A stretch of DNA of 64,000 nt from Dickeya oryzae (lineage in GTDB: Bacteria; Pseudomonadota; Gammaproteobacteria; Enterobacterales; Enterobacteriaceae). The stretch spans positions 62,001 through 126,000 of the forward strand of contig NZ_SULL01000013.1 in assembly GCF_009372235.1 (NCBI RefSeq), read 5' to 3'. The notes under the pieces were generated by a model. The model was not told the DNA's origin and ran no database searches. It worked only from the letters and a program-made list of their open reading frames with translations. Each line of letters opens with the position of its first letter. Position 1 is the first letter of the stretch. The position numbers and the translations under genes are program-made. Positions 49,146 through 59,116 of the stretch are shown piece by piece.

Positions 49146-50084
49146 TCAATTAAAGGGTTGTAGATCAACACGCGCCATCATCGCAGCCAGCTGCGGACGA
49201 TCGCTAATGCCAACGTTACTCTGGCTAACGGCCAGCGCTGCCACCGCAGTGGCCAGACGCAACGTATGTTCACTGGACTCACGCATCAATAAGCCATAAA
49301 TCAATCCCCCCACCATGGAGTCACCCGCACCTACCGTACTGATCACTTCACAGGCTGGCGGCATTGCACGCCAGGCACCGGACGCATTGACCCACAGCGC
49401 GCCTTCCGCTCCTAGCGAAATCACGACATGAGCAATACCCTGTTCACGCAACGCATGCGCTGCATCTACCACATCCGCCAGCGTAGGTAATTTACGCCCG
49501 GCCCAAATTTCCAGCTCACGGCGGTTGGGTTTCACCAACCACGGCGAGGCTTTCAGGCCTGCTACCAGCGCTTCGCGGCTGCTGTCGAAAATAATGCACG
49601 GACACTGGCTACGCAGACGCGACATCCAGTCGGTAAACGCATCCGGGTCAACACCACTCGGCAGGCTGCCACTGACAGCCACCATGTCAAACTGCCCCAG
49701 CCAGCTCAGCGAATCGTTCACGAAACGCTGCCAGTCTTGCTGGGTCACTTCAAAACCGGAGAAATTCAGATCGGTCACATCACCATTCTGCTCGGTGAGT
49801 TTGACATTAATACGGGTACGCCCCGACACCACCTGGAAACGGTTGGCGATGCCCAACTCGCTGAACAGCTGTTGAAAGCCGTCCTGATTGTCTTTGCCCA
49901 GGAACCCACCGACGGTGACATCAATGCCGAGGTCTTTGAGTACCTTGGCAACGTTGATGCCTTTACCTGCGGCATGCAGCCCCGTAGTCTGGACCAGATT
50001 CACTTCACCCCGTTCGATCTCCGGGCAATACCCTACTAAATCATAGGCGGGATTCAGGGTAATGGTGGCAACGCGTCTGCTCAT
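49146..50084 (-). CDS. fruK: 1-Phosphofructokinase FruK
   Basis: A PfkB-family kinase of 312 residues that converts fructose-1-phosphate to fructose-1,6-bisphosphate with ATP. Characteristic are the N-terminal [10 protein letters not shown], the [10 protein letters not shown] region and the C-terminal anion-hole motif [10 protein letters not shown] with the catalytic Asp. Its ATG overlaps the fruB stop by four bases, and fruA starts 16 bases after its end, so all three are one operon. Confidence 0.96.
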   Translation of the reverse strand: MSRRVATITLNPAYDLVGYCPEIERGEVNLVQTTGLHAAGKGINVAKVLKDLGIDVTVGGFLGKDNQDGFQQLFSELGIANRFQVVSGRTRINVKLTEQNGDVTDLNFSGFEVTQQDWQRFVNDSLSWLGQFDMVAVSGSLPSGVDPDAFTDWMSRLRSQCPCIIFDSSREALVAGLKASPWLVKPNRRELEIWAGRKLPTLADVVDAAHALREQGIAHVVISLGAEGALWVNASGAWRAMPPACEVISTVGAGDSMVGGLIYGLLMRESSEHTLRLATAVAALAVSQSNVGISDRPQLAAMMARVDLQPFN

Positions 50085-51226
50085 GCTGCGCCCTCCCCAA
50101 GACCAGACTGAATGGCCTCGCCAATCGCTTTCAGCGCCACTTCAGCATCTTCGCCACGGGCGGTAAAGCGCAGACGGTGACCGCTCTTAACCCCCAGCGC
50201 TACCACTTTCATCAGACTGCGGCCGTTGGCGGGTTTACCGGTGCCGTCAAGATTCGTCACCGTTATCTCGCTGGAGAACTGTTTAATCACGTTGACCAGC
50301 ATCGCGCCGGGACGGGCATGCAGACCATGCTCATTGCGGACAGTAAATTCGGCTTCCAGAGCGTCGCTCTCGGCTTCACCTTCAGTTGCCTCGTCACTGG
50401 TCAGCAACGCCAACAATGTGGTTTCGTCAGCAGACAGCAGGCTGTCAGCTTTACCGGCAATCAACAACGTGCTGAGATAATCCAGCGATGCAAATACTTG
50501 CTCGTCGGCAGCCGATACGGTCAGCAACAGTGCAACGGTTTCACCGTCGAGTGCGAATGGCTGGGCTGGACGACTTACCGCCAGCGCGCTCACCAGGTTG
50601 CCGTTCAGACTATCGCTCAGCCAAATACCCTGCCCCAGATGGGTCGGTTTAGTGGCGACAACATGGCTGACGAAACTGGCGTCAACTGCGCCAATCTGCT
50701 GCAAACGACCAGCGTTCAGCGCCTGCAGGGTCATCAGGTTATCCGTCGCCACATTCAGGTTAATCAGCGACGTATCAAAGCGGAACGCACCTGCCAGTTG
50801 TTCACCCATCAGCAACCCACGCAGTTCGTCAGCGGAGGTGGTACTGGCCAAACGGGCCGCAATGCGGTCATCGCTCAGCACATGGGTCAGTTGACGTAAC
50901 AGCGCCAGGTGTTCGTCAGAACGGGCAGCGATGCCCAGCACCACATACGCGGTCTGGTCTTCCCCCCACGCAATGCCCTGCGGGAACTGGAATACCTGAA
51001 CACCGGTTTTCTTCACCAGATCTCGCGTATCGGTCGTGCCATGCGGGATGGCGATACCACTGCCAAGATAGGTCGATGTCTGCTGCTCACGCTGCAGCAT
51101 CCCCGCGACATAGCCTTCGCTCACGCAACCCGCTTCGGTCAGAGCGGCGGCCACCTGACGGATGGCCTCCTCTTTCGTACCGGCGGAAGCACCTAAATGA
51201 ATGTCGTGCTGTGACAACTGAAACAT
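50081..51226 (-). CDS. fruB: Fructose PTS diphosphoryl transfer protein FruB (IIA-M-HPr)
   Basis: A 381-residue fusion that passes phosphate to FruA. The N-terminal IIA domain (about 1-145) has phosphorylatable His62 in AIPHGT. A central M domain follows. The C-terminal HPr-like domain (about 290-381) has its active histidine in [13 protein letters not shown]. It is the first gene of the operon, with GAGGAG before the ATG and two Cra operators upstream. Confidence 0.95.
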   Translation of the reverse strand: MFQLSQHDIHLGASAGTKEEAIRQVAAALTEAGCVSEGYVAGMLQREQQTSTYLGSGIAIPHGTTDTRDLVKKTGVQVFQFPQGIAWGEDQTAYVVLGIAARSDEHLALLRQLTHVLSDDRIAARLASTTSADELRGLLMGEQLAGAFRFDTSLINLNVATDNLMTLQALNAGRLQQIGAVDASFVSHVVATKPTHLGQGIWLSDSLNGNLVSALAVSRPAQPFALDGETVALLLTVSAADEQVFASLDYLSTLLIAGKADSLLSADETTLLALLTSDEATEGEAESDALEAEFTVRNEHGLHARPGAMLVNVIKQFSSEITVTNLDGTGKPANGRSLMKVVALGVKSGHRLRFTARGEDAEVALKAIGEAIQSGLGEGAA

Positions 51227-51246
51227 AATGCTCCTCTCTTGCTGAA

Positions 51247-51262
51247 CTTGAATCGTTTCAGC
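51247..51262 (-). promoter_or_regulatory. Cra (FruR) operator 1 of fruBKA
   Basis: CTTGAATCGTTTCAGC contains the Cra core TGAAtCGTTTCA and lies 21 bases before the fruB start codon. Cra bound here represses the operon until fructose-1-phosphate releases it. Confidence 0.9.
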
Positions 51263-51314
51263 TTTTATGAGAAATAATTTGCTGACTCGCTCAGGGTAAT
51301 TTCAGCAAAACCTC

Positions 51315-51330
51315 GCTGAAACGTTTCAAA
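51315..51330 (-). promoter_or_regulatory. Cra (FruR) operator 2 of fruBKA
   Basis: GCTGAAACGTTTCAAA is a near-perfect Cra site, 68 bases centre-to-centre from operator 1. The fruB promoter probably lies between or over the two. The site also sits about 230 bases upstream of divergent setB, so an effect on setB is possible. Confidence 0.92.
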
Positions 51331-51561
51331 AATTTTGCGTTTTTCATTATGGCTATGCAAGCATTCTGCATGGATGAAATGACAGATCTTAGAGGTCACG
51401 CACATTTTCACCCGAAAATTCAGTGCGCATTAACAGCTTGTCACACTTGTGCTGAATAGGTGCTGAAGAAAAAAAGTTGAAACGGGCTTTCGTTTCTACC
51501 CTATCAGCGTAAGATAGCGCGTTCAGTTTTCCTCCTGTTCTTTTTTTGACCTGAATTCAGC

Positions 51562-52743
51562 ATGACATTTTCTTCCACCCGTGTAGCCCGACGTCTGCCC
51601 GACCTGACATCCTCGGCATTTCTGATGATTGCCTTCCTGACCGGGATTGCCGGTGCGCTGCAACTCCCCACCCTGAGCCTGTTTTTGTCCACAGAAGTCC
51701 AGGTCCGCCCCGTTATGGTGGGGCTGTTTTATACCGGCAGCGCGGTGATAGGCATCGTCGTCAGCCAGGTTTTAGCAACCTATTCCGATCGCCAGGGCGA
51801 CCGTAAAACACTGATCCTACAATGCTGCCTGCTGGGTGCGCTTTCCTGCCTGCTGTATGCCTGGAACCGCAACTACTTTGTTTTGCTGTTCATCGGCGTC
51901 TTGCTGTCGAGCTTTGGTTCCACCGCTAACCCACAGCTGTTTGCGCTGGCAAGGGAACACGCTGATCGCACCGGCCGGGGCGCGGCCATGTTCAGCTCCG
52001 TGATGCGAGCGCAGATTTCACTGTCATGGGTCATCGGGCCGCCGGTGGCTTTCGCGTTAGTGTTGGGATTCGGGTTCCCGGTGATGTACCTGACGGCAGC
52101 CGCGGTGTTCGTGTTATGCGGGGTGTTGGTATGGCTGTTATTGCCCTCGATGCCGAAGACCCGGGTTAAGTCCGCCGCTACGCTGGAATCGCCGCGGCAA
52201 AACCGGCGCGATACGCTATTACTGTTTAGTGCCTGTACCCTGATGTGGACCTGCAACGGTATTTATCTGATCAATATGCCGTTATATCTGGTGCATGAAT
52301 TACAGTTACCGGAGAAACTAGCCGGGGTGATGATGGGGACCGCCGCCGGGCTGGAAATTCCGGTGATGCTGCTGGCAGGGTATCTGGCCAGTCGATTGGG
52401 AAAACGCCTGCTGATGCGTTTAGCGGTGATAGCCGGGTTGGTTTTCTATACCGGTCTGACATTGCTGAACAATGACTGGGCATTGCTGGCGCTGCAACTG
52501 CTGAATGCGATTTTCATCGGTATTCTGGCCGGAATGGGCATGCTGTATTTTCAGGATCTGATGCCGGGTCAGGCCGGTGCCGCCACAACGCTATTTACTA
52601 ATACCACCCGAGTTGGCTGGATCATTTCCGGCTCACTGGCTGGGGTGGTGGCCGAAGTCTGGAGTTATCATGCCGGTTTTGTCATCGCTATCGCGATGCT
52701 GGCGGGTGCTGCCGCCTGCATGTGGCGCATCCGCGACGTTTGA
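51562..52743 (+). CDS. setB: Sugar efflux transporter SetB (MFS)
   Basis: A 393-residue major facilitator exporter, the same length as E. coli SetB, with twelve transmembrane segments. Conserved stretches include AFLTGIAGALQLPTLSLFL, LSSFGSTANPQLFALAREHAD and GMGMLYFQDLMPGQAG. The family exports glucosides, lactose and related sugars. It is divergent from fruB across 335 bases, the E. coli arrangement. Confidence 0.94.
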   Translation: MTFSSTRVARRLPDLTSSAFLMIAFLTGIAGALQLPTLSLFLSTEVQVRPVMVGLFYTGSAVIGIVVSQVLATYSDRQGDRKTLILQCCLLGALSCLLYAWNRNYFVLLFIGVLLSSFGSTANPQLFALAREHADRTGRGAAMFSSVMRAQISLSWVIGPPVAFALVLGFGFPVMYLTAAAVFVLCGVLVWLLLPSMPKTRVKSAATLESPRQNRRDTLLLFSACTLMWTCNGIYLINMPLYLVHELQLPEKLAGVMMGTAAGLEIPVMLLAGYLASRLGKRLLMRLAVIAGLVFYTGLTLLNNDWALLALQLLNAIFIGILAGMGMLYFQDLMPGQAGAATTLFTNTTRVGWIISGSLAGVVAEVWSYHAGFVIAIAMLAGAAACMWRIRDV

Positions 52744-52793
52744 GACAGCGCTGTTTAGTATATAGAGGATGGATGCACAGGCGTTTGGTGCGC

Positions 52794-53048
52794 TCAGGGC
52801 GCAGTGGCATCTTCCAGTTCGATAAGGTACTGCATCGCCTCATCACGGCTGTTGCGGCACATGTCACAACTGGGTTGCAACCCACGACACACCGCCGGAC
52901 GTAAGGGCGAAAAGAACAGGCCACAACGCATACGCTCATCAAGATGAATACAGGGCGTATTAGCGGGTTTTCCCTGCGGCATGCCGGGGATCGGGCTGGA
53001 GATAGACGGTGCGGTACAGCAAGCACCACAATCAGAACGACATTCCAT
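52794..53048 (-). CDS. yeiW: YeiW, YkgJ-type cysteine-cluster protein
   Basis: An 84-residue protein, identical in length to E. coli YeiW (UPF0153). It begins [11 protein letters not shown], a cysteine cluster likely to bind a metal or iron-sulphur centre, followed by [18 protein letters not shown] and further cysteines ([23 protein letters not shown]). Function is unknown. The ATG at 53048 has a perfect GGAGGT ribosome site; an open frame extends 42 codons upstream but adds nothing family-like. Confidence 0.9.
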   Translation of the reverse strand: MECRSDCGACCTAPSISSPIPGMPQGKPANTPCIHLDERMRCGLFFSPLRPAVCRGLQPSCDMCRNSRDEAMQYLIELEDATAP

Positions 53049-53302
53049 CAGTGACCTCCGGGGATTCCCCTCGCTAGTGCTGGCCGCAGAGCCTAACAGG
53101 CTGGCGGCCGCAAGGCTACTACTCTCTACTCGTGCTATCCGTGCCATTCGCGGTCGGTTTAGCATCGTTTTCATTTCTGCGGTGTTTATCCCTCAGGTAG
53201 TTTGTCTGGTGCCAAACAGCCACAAATCCCTCTTGCCTGAACCCATCCTGACGAGTAACGTGTCGCCACAAAAATTTCTCTTCTTTATTTAAGGTACATT
53301 TC

Positions 53303-53875
53303 ATGGCAAGAGCGAATGAGATCAAACGCGGCATGGCCGTTAACTACAACGGTAAACTGCTGCTGGTAAAAGACATTGATATCCAAAGCCCCAGCGCCCG
53401 TGGTGCCAGCACACTGTACAAAATGCGTTTCGCTGACGTTCGCACCGGACTGAAAGTAGAAGAGCGCTTCAAAGGTGATGACATTCTGGACACCATCACC
53501 CTGACCCGTCGCTCTGTCACCTTCTCTTATATTGATGGCGACGAATACATCTTTATGGACGAGGAAGATTACACGCCGTATACCTTCAAAAAAGAGCAGA
53601 TCGAAGACGAACTGCTGTTTATCCCGGAAGGCGGTATGCCAGGTATTCAGGTATTGACGATGGAGGGTCAGTTGCTGGCGCTGGAACTGCCGCAGACTGT
53701 CGATCTGGAAATTGTCGAAACCGCACCGGGCATCAAAGGGGCTTCAGCCAGCGCCCGCAACAAACCGGCCACACTGACTACTGGTCTGGTGATTCAGGTA
53801 CCGGAATACCTGAGTGCAGGTGAAAAAATCCGTATTCACATCCCTGAGCGCCGCTATATGGGTCGTGCGGACTGA
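53303..53875 (+). CDS. yeiP: Elongation factor P-like protein EfpL (YeiP)
   Basis: A 190-residue paralogue of EF-P with three beta-barrel domains, same length as E. coli YeiP/EfpL, which helps ribosomes through proline-rich and other difficult stretches. The domain I tip is SPSARGAST, carrying an arginine where EF-P has its modified lysine. The C-terminal domain contains [22 protein letters not shown] and ends in [16 protein letters not shown] lies before the ATG. Confidence 0.96.
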   Translation: MARANEIKRGMAVNYNGKLLLVKDIDIQSPSARGASTLYKMRFADVRTGLKVEERFKGDDILDTITLTRRSVTFSYIDGDEYIFMDEEDYTPYTFKKEQIEDELLFIPEGGMPGIQVLTMEGQLLALELPQTVDLEIVETAPGIKGASASARNKPATLTTGLVIQVPEYLSAGEKIRIHIPERRYMGRAD

Positions 53876-53903
53876 ATGAGTTAGCCAAACCAAGCCCTTC
53901 CCC

Positions 53904-53928
53904 GCGTCTGACAGGCCATGTCAGACGC
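53904..53928 (+). terminator. Hairpin after yeiP
   Basis: A perfect 10-bp stem (GCGTCTGACA / TGTCAGACGC) with a 5-base loop, 28 bases after yeiP. The ATG at 53918 sits inside it, which argues against that codon as the yeiR start. Confidence 0.65.
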
Positions 53929-53953
53929 TTCCCGCACACGCAAGGAGACTCCT

Positions 53954-54931
53954 GTGTTGACGAAAGTAAACCTGATTACCGGCTTCCTCGGTAGCGGCAA
54001 AACCACCACCATCAGGCATCTGCTCTCTCATAAACCCGAAGGCGAAACCTGGGCGGTGCTGGTAAATGAGTTTGGTGAAATCGGTATCGATGGCGCGCTG
54101 TTAAGCGACACGGGCGCACTGCTCAAAGAGATCCCTGGCGGTTGCATGTGCTGTGTCAACGGCCTGCCGATGCAGGTCGGGCTCAACATGCTGTTGCAGA
54201 AAAAACCACATCGGTTACTGATTGAACCTACCGGCCTGGGTCACCCGAAGCAAATTCTGACACTGCTGACCTCTGAAGCCTACCAGTCATGGCTCCAGCT
54301 ACAGGCCACCTTGTGTTTACTGGATCCACGCCAGCTCGGCGACAGCCGTTATACCGACAATGAAAACTTTCGCGATCAGCTTGCCGCTGCGGATGTCATC
54401 ATCGCTAATAAAGAAGACACCTGGCAACAGAGCGACCGCGATGCGCTACAACACTGGCATCAACAGCAGGGCCAGGGGCGTCGACTGCTAACAGCGTCTC
54501 AGGGTCAGGTCGATACCGCCGCATTAGATCTACCGCGGGACAATCACACCGCACTGCCGGATGCCCGCCACCACCATCACGATGCACCGGCGAAAACCGG
54601 GCTGGCGGCACTCAAACTGACGGGTCATGAACGCTGGCGTCGTGCGCTGAATCAGGGCCAGGGGTATTACGCCTGCGGCTGGATTTTTGATGGCGAGACC
54701 CAATTCAACACCGCTCGCCTGCTCGACTGGGTGCGGTTGGCACCGGTAAGCCGTGTTAAAGGTGTGATGCGTATTGCGGAAGGTACGTTGGTGGTCAATC
54801 GTCAGGGATTCGACCTGCGCATTGAAACACAGCCAGCGTCACCGCCAGACAGCCGTATCGAAATCATTAATGACTCAGAAGCGGAATGGAACACGCTGCA
54901 AAAACAGCTGTTAGATTGCCGCGAGAGGTAA
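53954..54931 (+). CDS. yeiR: YeiR, zinc-linked COG0523 (CobW-type) GTPase
   Basis: A 325-residue G3E-family P-loop GTPase proposed to act as a metal (zinc) chaperone or sensor; E. coli YeiR binds zinc. Visible are the P-loop GFLGSGKTT (residues about 9-17), the metal motif GGCMCCV, the guanine-specificity motif ANKED, and a His-rich linker (RHHHHD). The start is GTG at 53954 (or the adjacent TTG at 53957), both served by AAGGAG. An upstream ATG at 53918 lies inside a terminator-like hairpin and adds 12 residues the family lacks. The stop codon lies in a 12-bp tandem duplication. Confidence 0.92.
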   Translation: MLTKVNLITGFLGSGKTTTIRHLLSHKPEGETWAVLVNEFGEIGIDGALLSDTGALLKEIPGGCMCCVNGLPMQVGLNMLLQKKPHRLLIEPTGLGHPKQILTLLTSEAYQSWLQLQATLCLLDPRQLGDSRYTDNENFRDQLAAADVIIANKEDTWQQSDRDALQHWHQQQGQGRRLLTASQGQVDTAALDLPRDNHTALPDARHHHHDAPAKTGLAALKLTGHERWRRALNQGQGYYACGWIFDGETQFNTARLLDWVRLAPVSRVKGVMRIAEGTLVVNRQGFDLRIETQPASPPDSRIEIINDSEAEWNTLQKQLLDCRER

Positions 54932-54946
54932 GCAGAGAGGTAAGCA
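54923..54946 (+). repeat. 12-bp perfect tandem duplication over the yeiR stop
   Basis: GAGAGGTAAGCA occurs twice head to tail. The first copy contains the last two codons and the stop codon of yeiR. Confidence 0.85.
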
Positions 54947-55370
54947 CAACCGGTAGCGCGTCGTGCCAACGTTAAGTGGGCCGACATGAAATGGCAGTAG
55001 GGATATCTGTCAGAACACCATACTCTCTTTTATTTCTCGTTCTGTACGCCTATCGCAGTGTTTTATCGGGCTGACGTGGGATATTTCATCACGAAATCAT
55101 ATAAACAAAAAAGACAAAAAAACTCGCAATCTGTTTTTCGTTAAGGTATGGTCGTCGAGGTCCAGGATTCATGGGCAGACATCCGGCCAGTTAAATAGAT
55201 GTTGCAACACCAATAATAGTGTGCGGTGTTGCACAAATTAACAGACGAATAATTGTCCCATGAAAAGTAGTGCTTTAGTCTGACACTCGTTTTGTTTGGC
55301 ATAGATAACAGTGTTTATAAACACAGCATAGCGATTTAATCGTTAAGGACATCAAGGGAACATAACAACA
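54947..55370 (+). promoter_or_regulatory. Region upstream of mepS
   Basis: About 420 bases without a credible gene, A+T rich from 55085 on. mepS transcripts probably start within it, giving a possibly long leader. No clear promoter could be selected, and no known riboswitch or small RNA was recognised. AAGGGAACATAACAAC precedes the mepS start. Confidence 0.35.
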
Positions 55371-55946
55371 ATGGTCAAATCTCAACCGACTCTGAGATAT
55401 ATCTGGCGGGTGTTACCTGCCGTGGCAGTAGCGATAGCGCTTTCTGCCTGTACCAGCAACAATGCAAATGTTAATAATCAAACTGATAGGCGTGTGGTTA
55501 ACGGTGGTGACCCTTCACTACAAGCCTCTCAGGATGAATTCGAAGCGATGGTTCGCAACGTGGAAGTCAAATCCAAGTTGCTTGAACAATACGCCAGTTG
55601 GAAAGGCGTACGCTATCGTCTCGGGGGCGACAGCCGTAAAGGCATCGATTGCTCCAGTTTCGTTCAGCGCACTTTCCGCGAACAGTTTGGTATAGACTTG
55701 CCGCGCTCTAGCTATGAGCAACAAGACATCGGTGTTCAAATTCAGCGCAGTAAGCTGCGTCCCGGTGATTTGGTTGTATTTCATGCGGGCTCAACCGGCC
55801 GTCACATGGGTATCTACCTTGGTAACCAGCAGTTCGTTCATGCTTCCACCAGTATTGGTGTGACGATATCCAGCATGGATGACAGCTACTGGAAGCCTCG
55901 CTACCGTGAAGCTCGCCGGGTACTGGCACAAGCGTCACACAGCTGA
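55371..55946 (+). CDS. mepS: Murein DD-endopeptidase MepS (Spr), lipoprotein
   Basis: An outer-membrane lipoprotein of 191 residues that cuts D-Ala-mDAP crosslinks to let new peptidoglycan in. A signal peptide ends in the lipobox LSAC (lipidated Cys27). The NlpC/P60 domain has catalytic Cys94 in GIDCSSFVQ and the histidine in GRHMGIYLG. In E. coli the protein is degraded by the NlpI-Prc system. The strong terminator just after makes it monocistronic. Confidence 0.95.
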   Translation: MVKSQPTLRYIWRVLPAVAVAIALSACTSNNANVNNQTDRRVVNGGDPSLQASQDEFEAMVRNVEVKSKLLEQYASWKGVRYRLGGDSRKGIDCSSFVQRTFREQFGIDLPRSSYEQQDIGVQIQRSKLRPGDLVVFHAGSTGRHMGIYLGNQQFVHASTSIGVTISSMDDSYWKPRYREARRVLAQASHS

Positions 55947-55980
55947 TTTACTTTTCCTTTGATGTCGTCCAGACAACCAG

Positions 55981-56014
55981 AAAACGCCGCCTGCCAAACA
56001 GCGGCGTTTTTTTT
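55981..56014 (+). terminator. Intrinsic terminator of mepS
   Basis: A 10-bp stem (AAAACGCCGC / GCGGCGTTTT) with a 10-base loop and eight consecutive T residues at the end. Confidence 0.95.
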
Positions 56015-56200
56015 ATTACCTGTCTGTTGCCTCCCGATCATCATCCGGGTTGATTAACAGTAGGTTCGACGTGTTATTTCGTGGTAAAACAGAACGCCAT
56101 AGCGTCCGGCATCGCGATTGCCAGGAATTTCAGGCTTTTTCTCCGTTTGGTCTACTTTCATACGGAAGAAACATGAGGTTATCAGGAGTCAGCCCTTTCG

Positions 56201-58012
56201 ATGTTTACACGTGCGATTATCGTCGCCTTACTGTCCACCTGCACCTGGCTGGCCTATGCCGCTCCCACGACATTGCAGACCTACGCGTTCGCCACCCTGG
56301 GCGAGCCTAAGTACTCACAGGGGTTCACCCACTACGATTATACCAACCCGGCGGCCCCCAAAGGCGGCAATGTAACGTACAGCGCGCTGGGTACCTTCGA
56401 TAATTTTAACCGTTTTGCGTTGCGTGGCCTGGCTGCGGCTCGTACTGAAAGCCTTTACGATTCGCTCTACGTCAGTTCGGAAGACGAGCCGGGCAGTTAT
56501 TACCCGCTGATTGCGCTTAACGCCCGCTATGCCAGCGACTACAGCTGGATAGAAATAGACATGAACCCGGCCGCCCGTTTTCATGACGGCTCGCCGATTA
56601 CCGCCTCTGATGTGGCATTCACGTTCACGATGTTTATGACGCAGGGTGTGCCGCAGTTTCGTCTTTACTACAAAGGTGCCGAAGCCAGTGTGATTAACCC
56701 ACACCGGGTGCGTTTTACCTTCCCAGAGCCTGACAAAGAGAAAATGCTGGGGATGCTAACGCTACCGGTTATGCCGGAAAAATTCTGGCGCGATCACAAA
56801 CTCAGCGACCCATTAAGCACCCCACCGTTAGCCAGTGGTCCTTATCGCATCACCGATTACCGCATGGGGCAATACGTGATTTATTCACGCGTAACCGACT
56901 ACTGGGCTTCTGACCTGCCGGTCAACCGGGGTCGCTACAACTTTAACCAGCTGCGTTACGACTACTACCTGGATGACAGCGTCGCGTTGGAAGCCTTCAA
57001 GGCGGGTGCCTTCGATCTACGCATCGAAGGCTCACCGAAGCACTGGGCAACCCAGTACGAAGGCGGTAACTTCGCACGGGGTTATATTCTGAAGAAAGAT
57101 GAAACTAATCAGGCGGCGCAAGATACCCGCTGGCTGGTGTTTAACATCCAACGCCCACAGTTTAGCGATCGCCGGGTACGTCAGGCACTGGCCCTCGCCT
57201 TTGACTTTAACTGGATGAACAAGGCTCTGTTTTTTAGTAGCTACCAACGCCCTTACAGCTTTTTCCAGAACACCGAGTACGCCGCGCAGGGCATGCCATC
57301 CGCTGCCGAGCTGGCCTGGCTGACACCGCTGAAAGACCGTCTTCCCGCCGAGGTTTTCGGCCCGGCATACCGCCCGGAGGAATCCGATGGCAGTGGCTAT
57401 GATCGCGCGGGTCTGCTCAAGGCATTACACCTGTTGCAGCAAGCGGGTTGGGAATTGAAAAATCAGGTGCTGGTCAATAAGAACACCGGCCAGCCTTTTC
57501 GTTTCGAATTATTGCTACCGAGTGCCTCAAACGCTATCTATGTGTTGCCGTTCCAACATAATCTGGCTCGGCTCGGCATCCGTATGGAAGTACGCAGCGT
57601 CGACAGCCCACAATTCAATAATCGGTTTCGCAAGCGCGACTTCGACATGATCCCGAAACTGTATCCGGCGATGCCCTACCCCAGCTCCGATCTGGCGATC
57701 AGTTGGAGCTCCGCCTACATCAACTCTTCCTACAATTCGCCGGGTGTACAAGATACGGCTATCGATCAGTTGATTGATAACATTGTCAGTCATCAAGGTG
57801 ATAAAGCCGCGCTGCTGTCATTGGGCCCGGCGTTGGACCGGGTACTCACCTGGAATCAGTTTGCTATCCCGATGTGGTATTCCAACCACGACCGTTTCGC
57901 CTACTGGAACAAATTCGCCATGCCGGCAACCCGCCCGGCCTATTCGCTGGGTATCGACAGTTGGTGGTATGACGCCAGTAAAGCCGCCACCCTGCCGGCA
58001 GCGCGTCGATAA
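56201..58012 (+). CDS. yejA: Oligopeptide/microcin C binding protein YejA
   Basis: A 603-residue periplasmic solute-binding protein of the OppA/DppA class (SBP_bac_5). It feeds the YejBEF importer, which in E. coli takes up formylated peptides and microcin C. A signal peptide (cleavage near YAA-PT) precedes YAFATLGEPKYSQGF, NPAAPKGGNVTYSALGTFDNFN, ARFHDGSPITASDVAFTF and LASGPYRITDYRMGQ. The ribosome site (CAGGAG) is 12 bases from the ATG, rather far. It is followed 9 bases later by yejB. Confidence 0.94.
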   Translation: MFTRAIIVALLSTCTWLAYAAPTTLQTYAFATLGEPKYSQGFTHYDYTNPAAPKGGNVTYSALGTFDNFNRFALRGLAAARTESLYDSLYVSSEDEPGSYYPLIALNARYASDYSWIEIDMNPAARFHDGSPITASDVAFTFTMFMTQGVPQFRLYYKGAEASVINPHRVRFTFPEPDKEKMLGMLTLPVMPEKFWRDHKLSDPLSTPPLASGPYRITDYRMGQYVIYSRVTDYWASDLPVNRGRYNFNQLRYDYYLDDSVALEAFKAGAFDLRIEGSPKHWATQYEGGNFARGYILKKDETNQAAQDTRWLVFNIQRPQFSDRRVRQALALAFDFNWMNKALFFSSYQRPYSFFQNTEYAAQGMPSAAELAWLTPLKDRLPAEVFGPAYRPEESDGSGYDRAGLLKALHLLQQAGWELKNQVLVNKNTGQPFRFELLLPSASNAIYVLPFQHNLARLGIRMEVRSVDSPQFNNRFRKRDFDMIPKLYPAMPYPSSDLAISWSSAYINSSYNSPGVQDTAIDQLIDNIVSHQGDKAALLSLGPALDRVLTWNQFAIPMWYSNHDRFAYWNKFAMPATRPAYSLGIDSWWYDASKAATLPAARR

Positions 58013-58021
58013 GGAGCCGAT

Positions 58022-59116
58022 GTGGGAACTTACCTGTTACGCCGATTACTGCTGGTGATCCCCACGCTGTGGGCCATCATCACCATCAACTTTTTTATTG
58101 TGCAAATCGCGCCGGGCGGCCCGGTTGATCAGGCCATTGCGTCCATTGAAATGGGTCAGGGCACGGGTTTTAGCATGGGTAGCAGCGACGGCGGTGGGCT
58201 GGCTCGTGGCCCGGGGGGCAAACCCTCGGTGGAAAACACCTATCGGGGTGCCCGTGGTCTGGACCCGGAAGTGATCGCTGAAATCACCAAACGCTATGGG
58301 TTTGATAAACCGCTGCATGAACGTTACCTCAAACTGTTGTGGGATTATGTCCGTTTTGACTTCGGCAACAGCCTGTTTCGCGGTTCGTCCGTAATTGCAT
58401 TGATTAAAGAGAGCATGCCGGTTTCGATATCCCTTGGGTTATGGAGCACGCTGATTATCTATCTGGTATCGATTCCTCTGGGTATTAACAAGGCGGTGCG
58501 TAATGGCTCGGCGTTTGACGTCTGGAGTAGTACGCTGATTATTATCGGTTACGCCATTCCCGCGTTTCTGTTCGCTATTTTGCTGATTGTCGTGTTTGCG
58601 GGTGGCAGTTATCTCGACTGGTTCCCGCTACGCGGTCTGGTATCCCCGCATTTTGATAGCCTCTCCGCGTTCGACAAGGTCATCGATTACCTGTGGCACA
58701 TTACGTTACCGGTGCTGGCGACCGTGATCGGCGGCTTCGCTACGCTGACCATGCTAACCAAGAACTCATTTCTGGACGAAATCCGCAAACAGTACGTGAT
58801 CACCGCACGCGCCAAAGGCCTGGAAGAGAAACAGATCCTCTACCGTCACGTATTTCGTAACGCCATGCTGCTGGTCATAGCCGGTTTTCCCGCCACGTTC
58901 ATCAGCATGTTCTTTACCGGTTCCCTGCTGATCGAGGTGATGTTTTCCCTTAATGGCCTCGGTCTATTGGGGTACGACGCCACCTTGCAGCGCGATTACC
59001 CGGTGATGTTCGGCACCTTGTACATTTTTACTCTCATCGGCCTGTTGCTGAATATTCTCAGCGACATGACCTATACGCTGGTTGACCCGCGTATCGACTT
59101 CGAGGAGCGCCAATGA
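58022..59116 (+). CDS. yejB: Peptide/microcin C ABC transporter permease YejB
   Basis: A 364-residue inner-membrane permease (E. coli 364) of the DppB/OppB family with about six transmembrane segments. The first segment is followed by a large periplasmic loop rich in glycine. The EAA loop lies near [23 protein letters not shown]. It starts with GTG preceded by AAGGAG and overlaps yejE by four bases. Confidence 0.94.
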   Translation: MGTYLLRRLLLVIPTLWAIITINFFIVQIAPGGPVDQAIASIEMGQGTGFSMGSSDGGGLARGPGGKPSVENTYRGARGLDPEVIAEITKRYGFDKPLHERYLKLLWDYVRFDFGNSLFRGSSVIALIKESMPVSISLGLWSTLIIYLVSIPLGINKAVRNGSAFDVWSSTLIIIGYAIPAFLFAILLIVVFAGGSYLDWFPLRGLVSPHFDSLSAFDKVIDYLWHITLPVLATVIGGFATLTMLTKNSFLDEIRKQYVITARAKGLEEKQILYRHVFRNAMLLVIAGFPATFISMFFTGSLLIEVMFSLNGLGLLGYDATLQRDYPVMFGTLYIFTLIGLLLNILSDMTYTLVDPRIDFEERQ

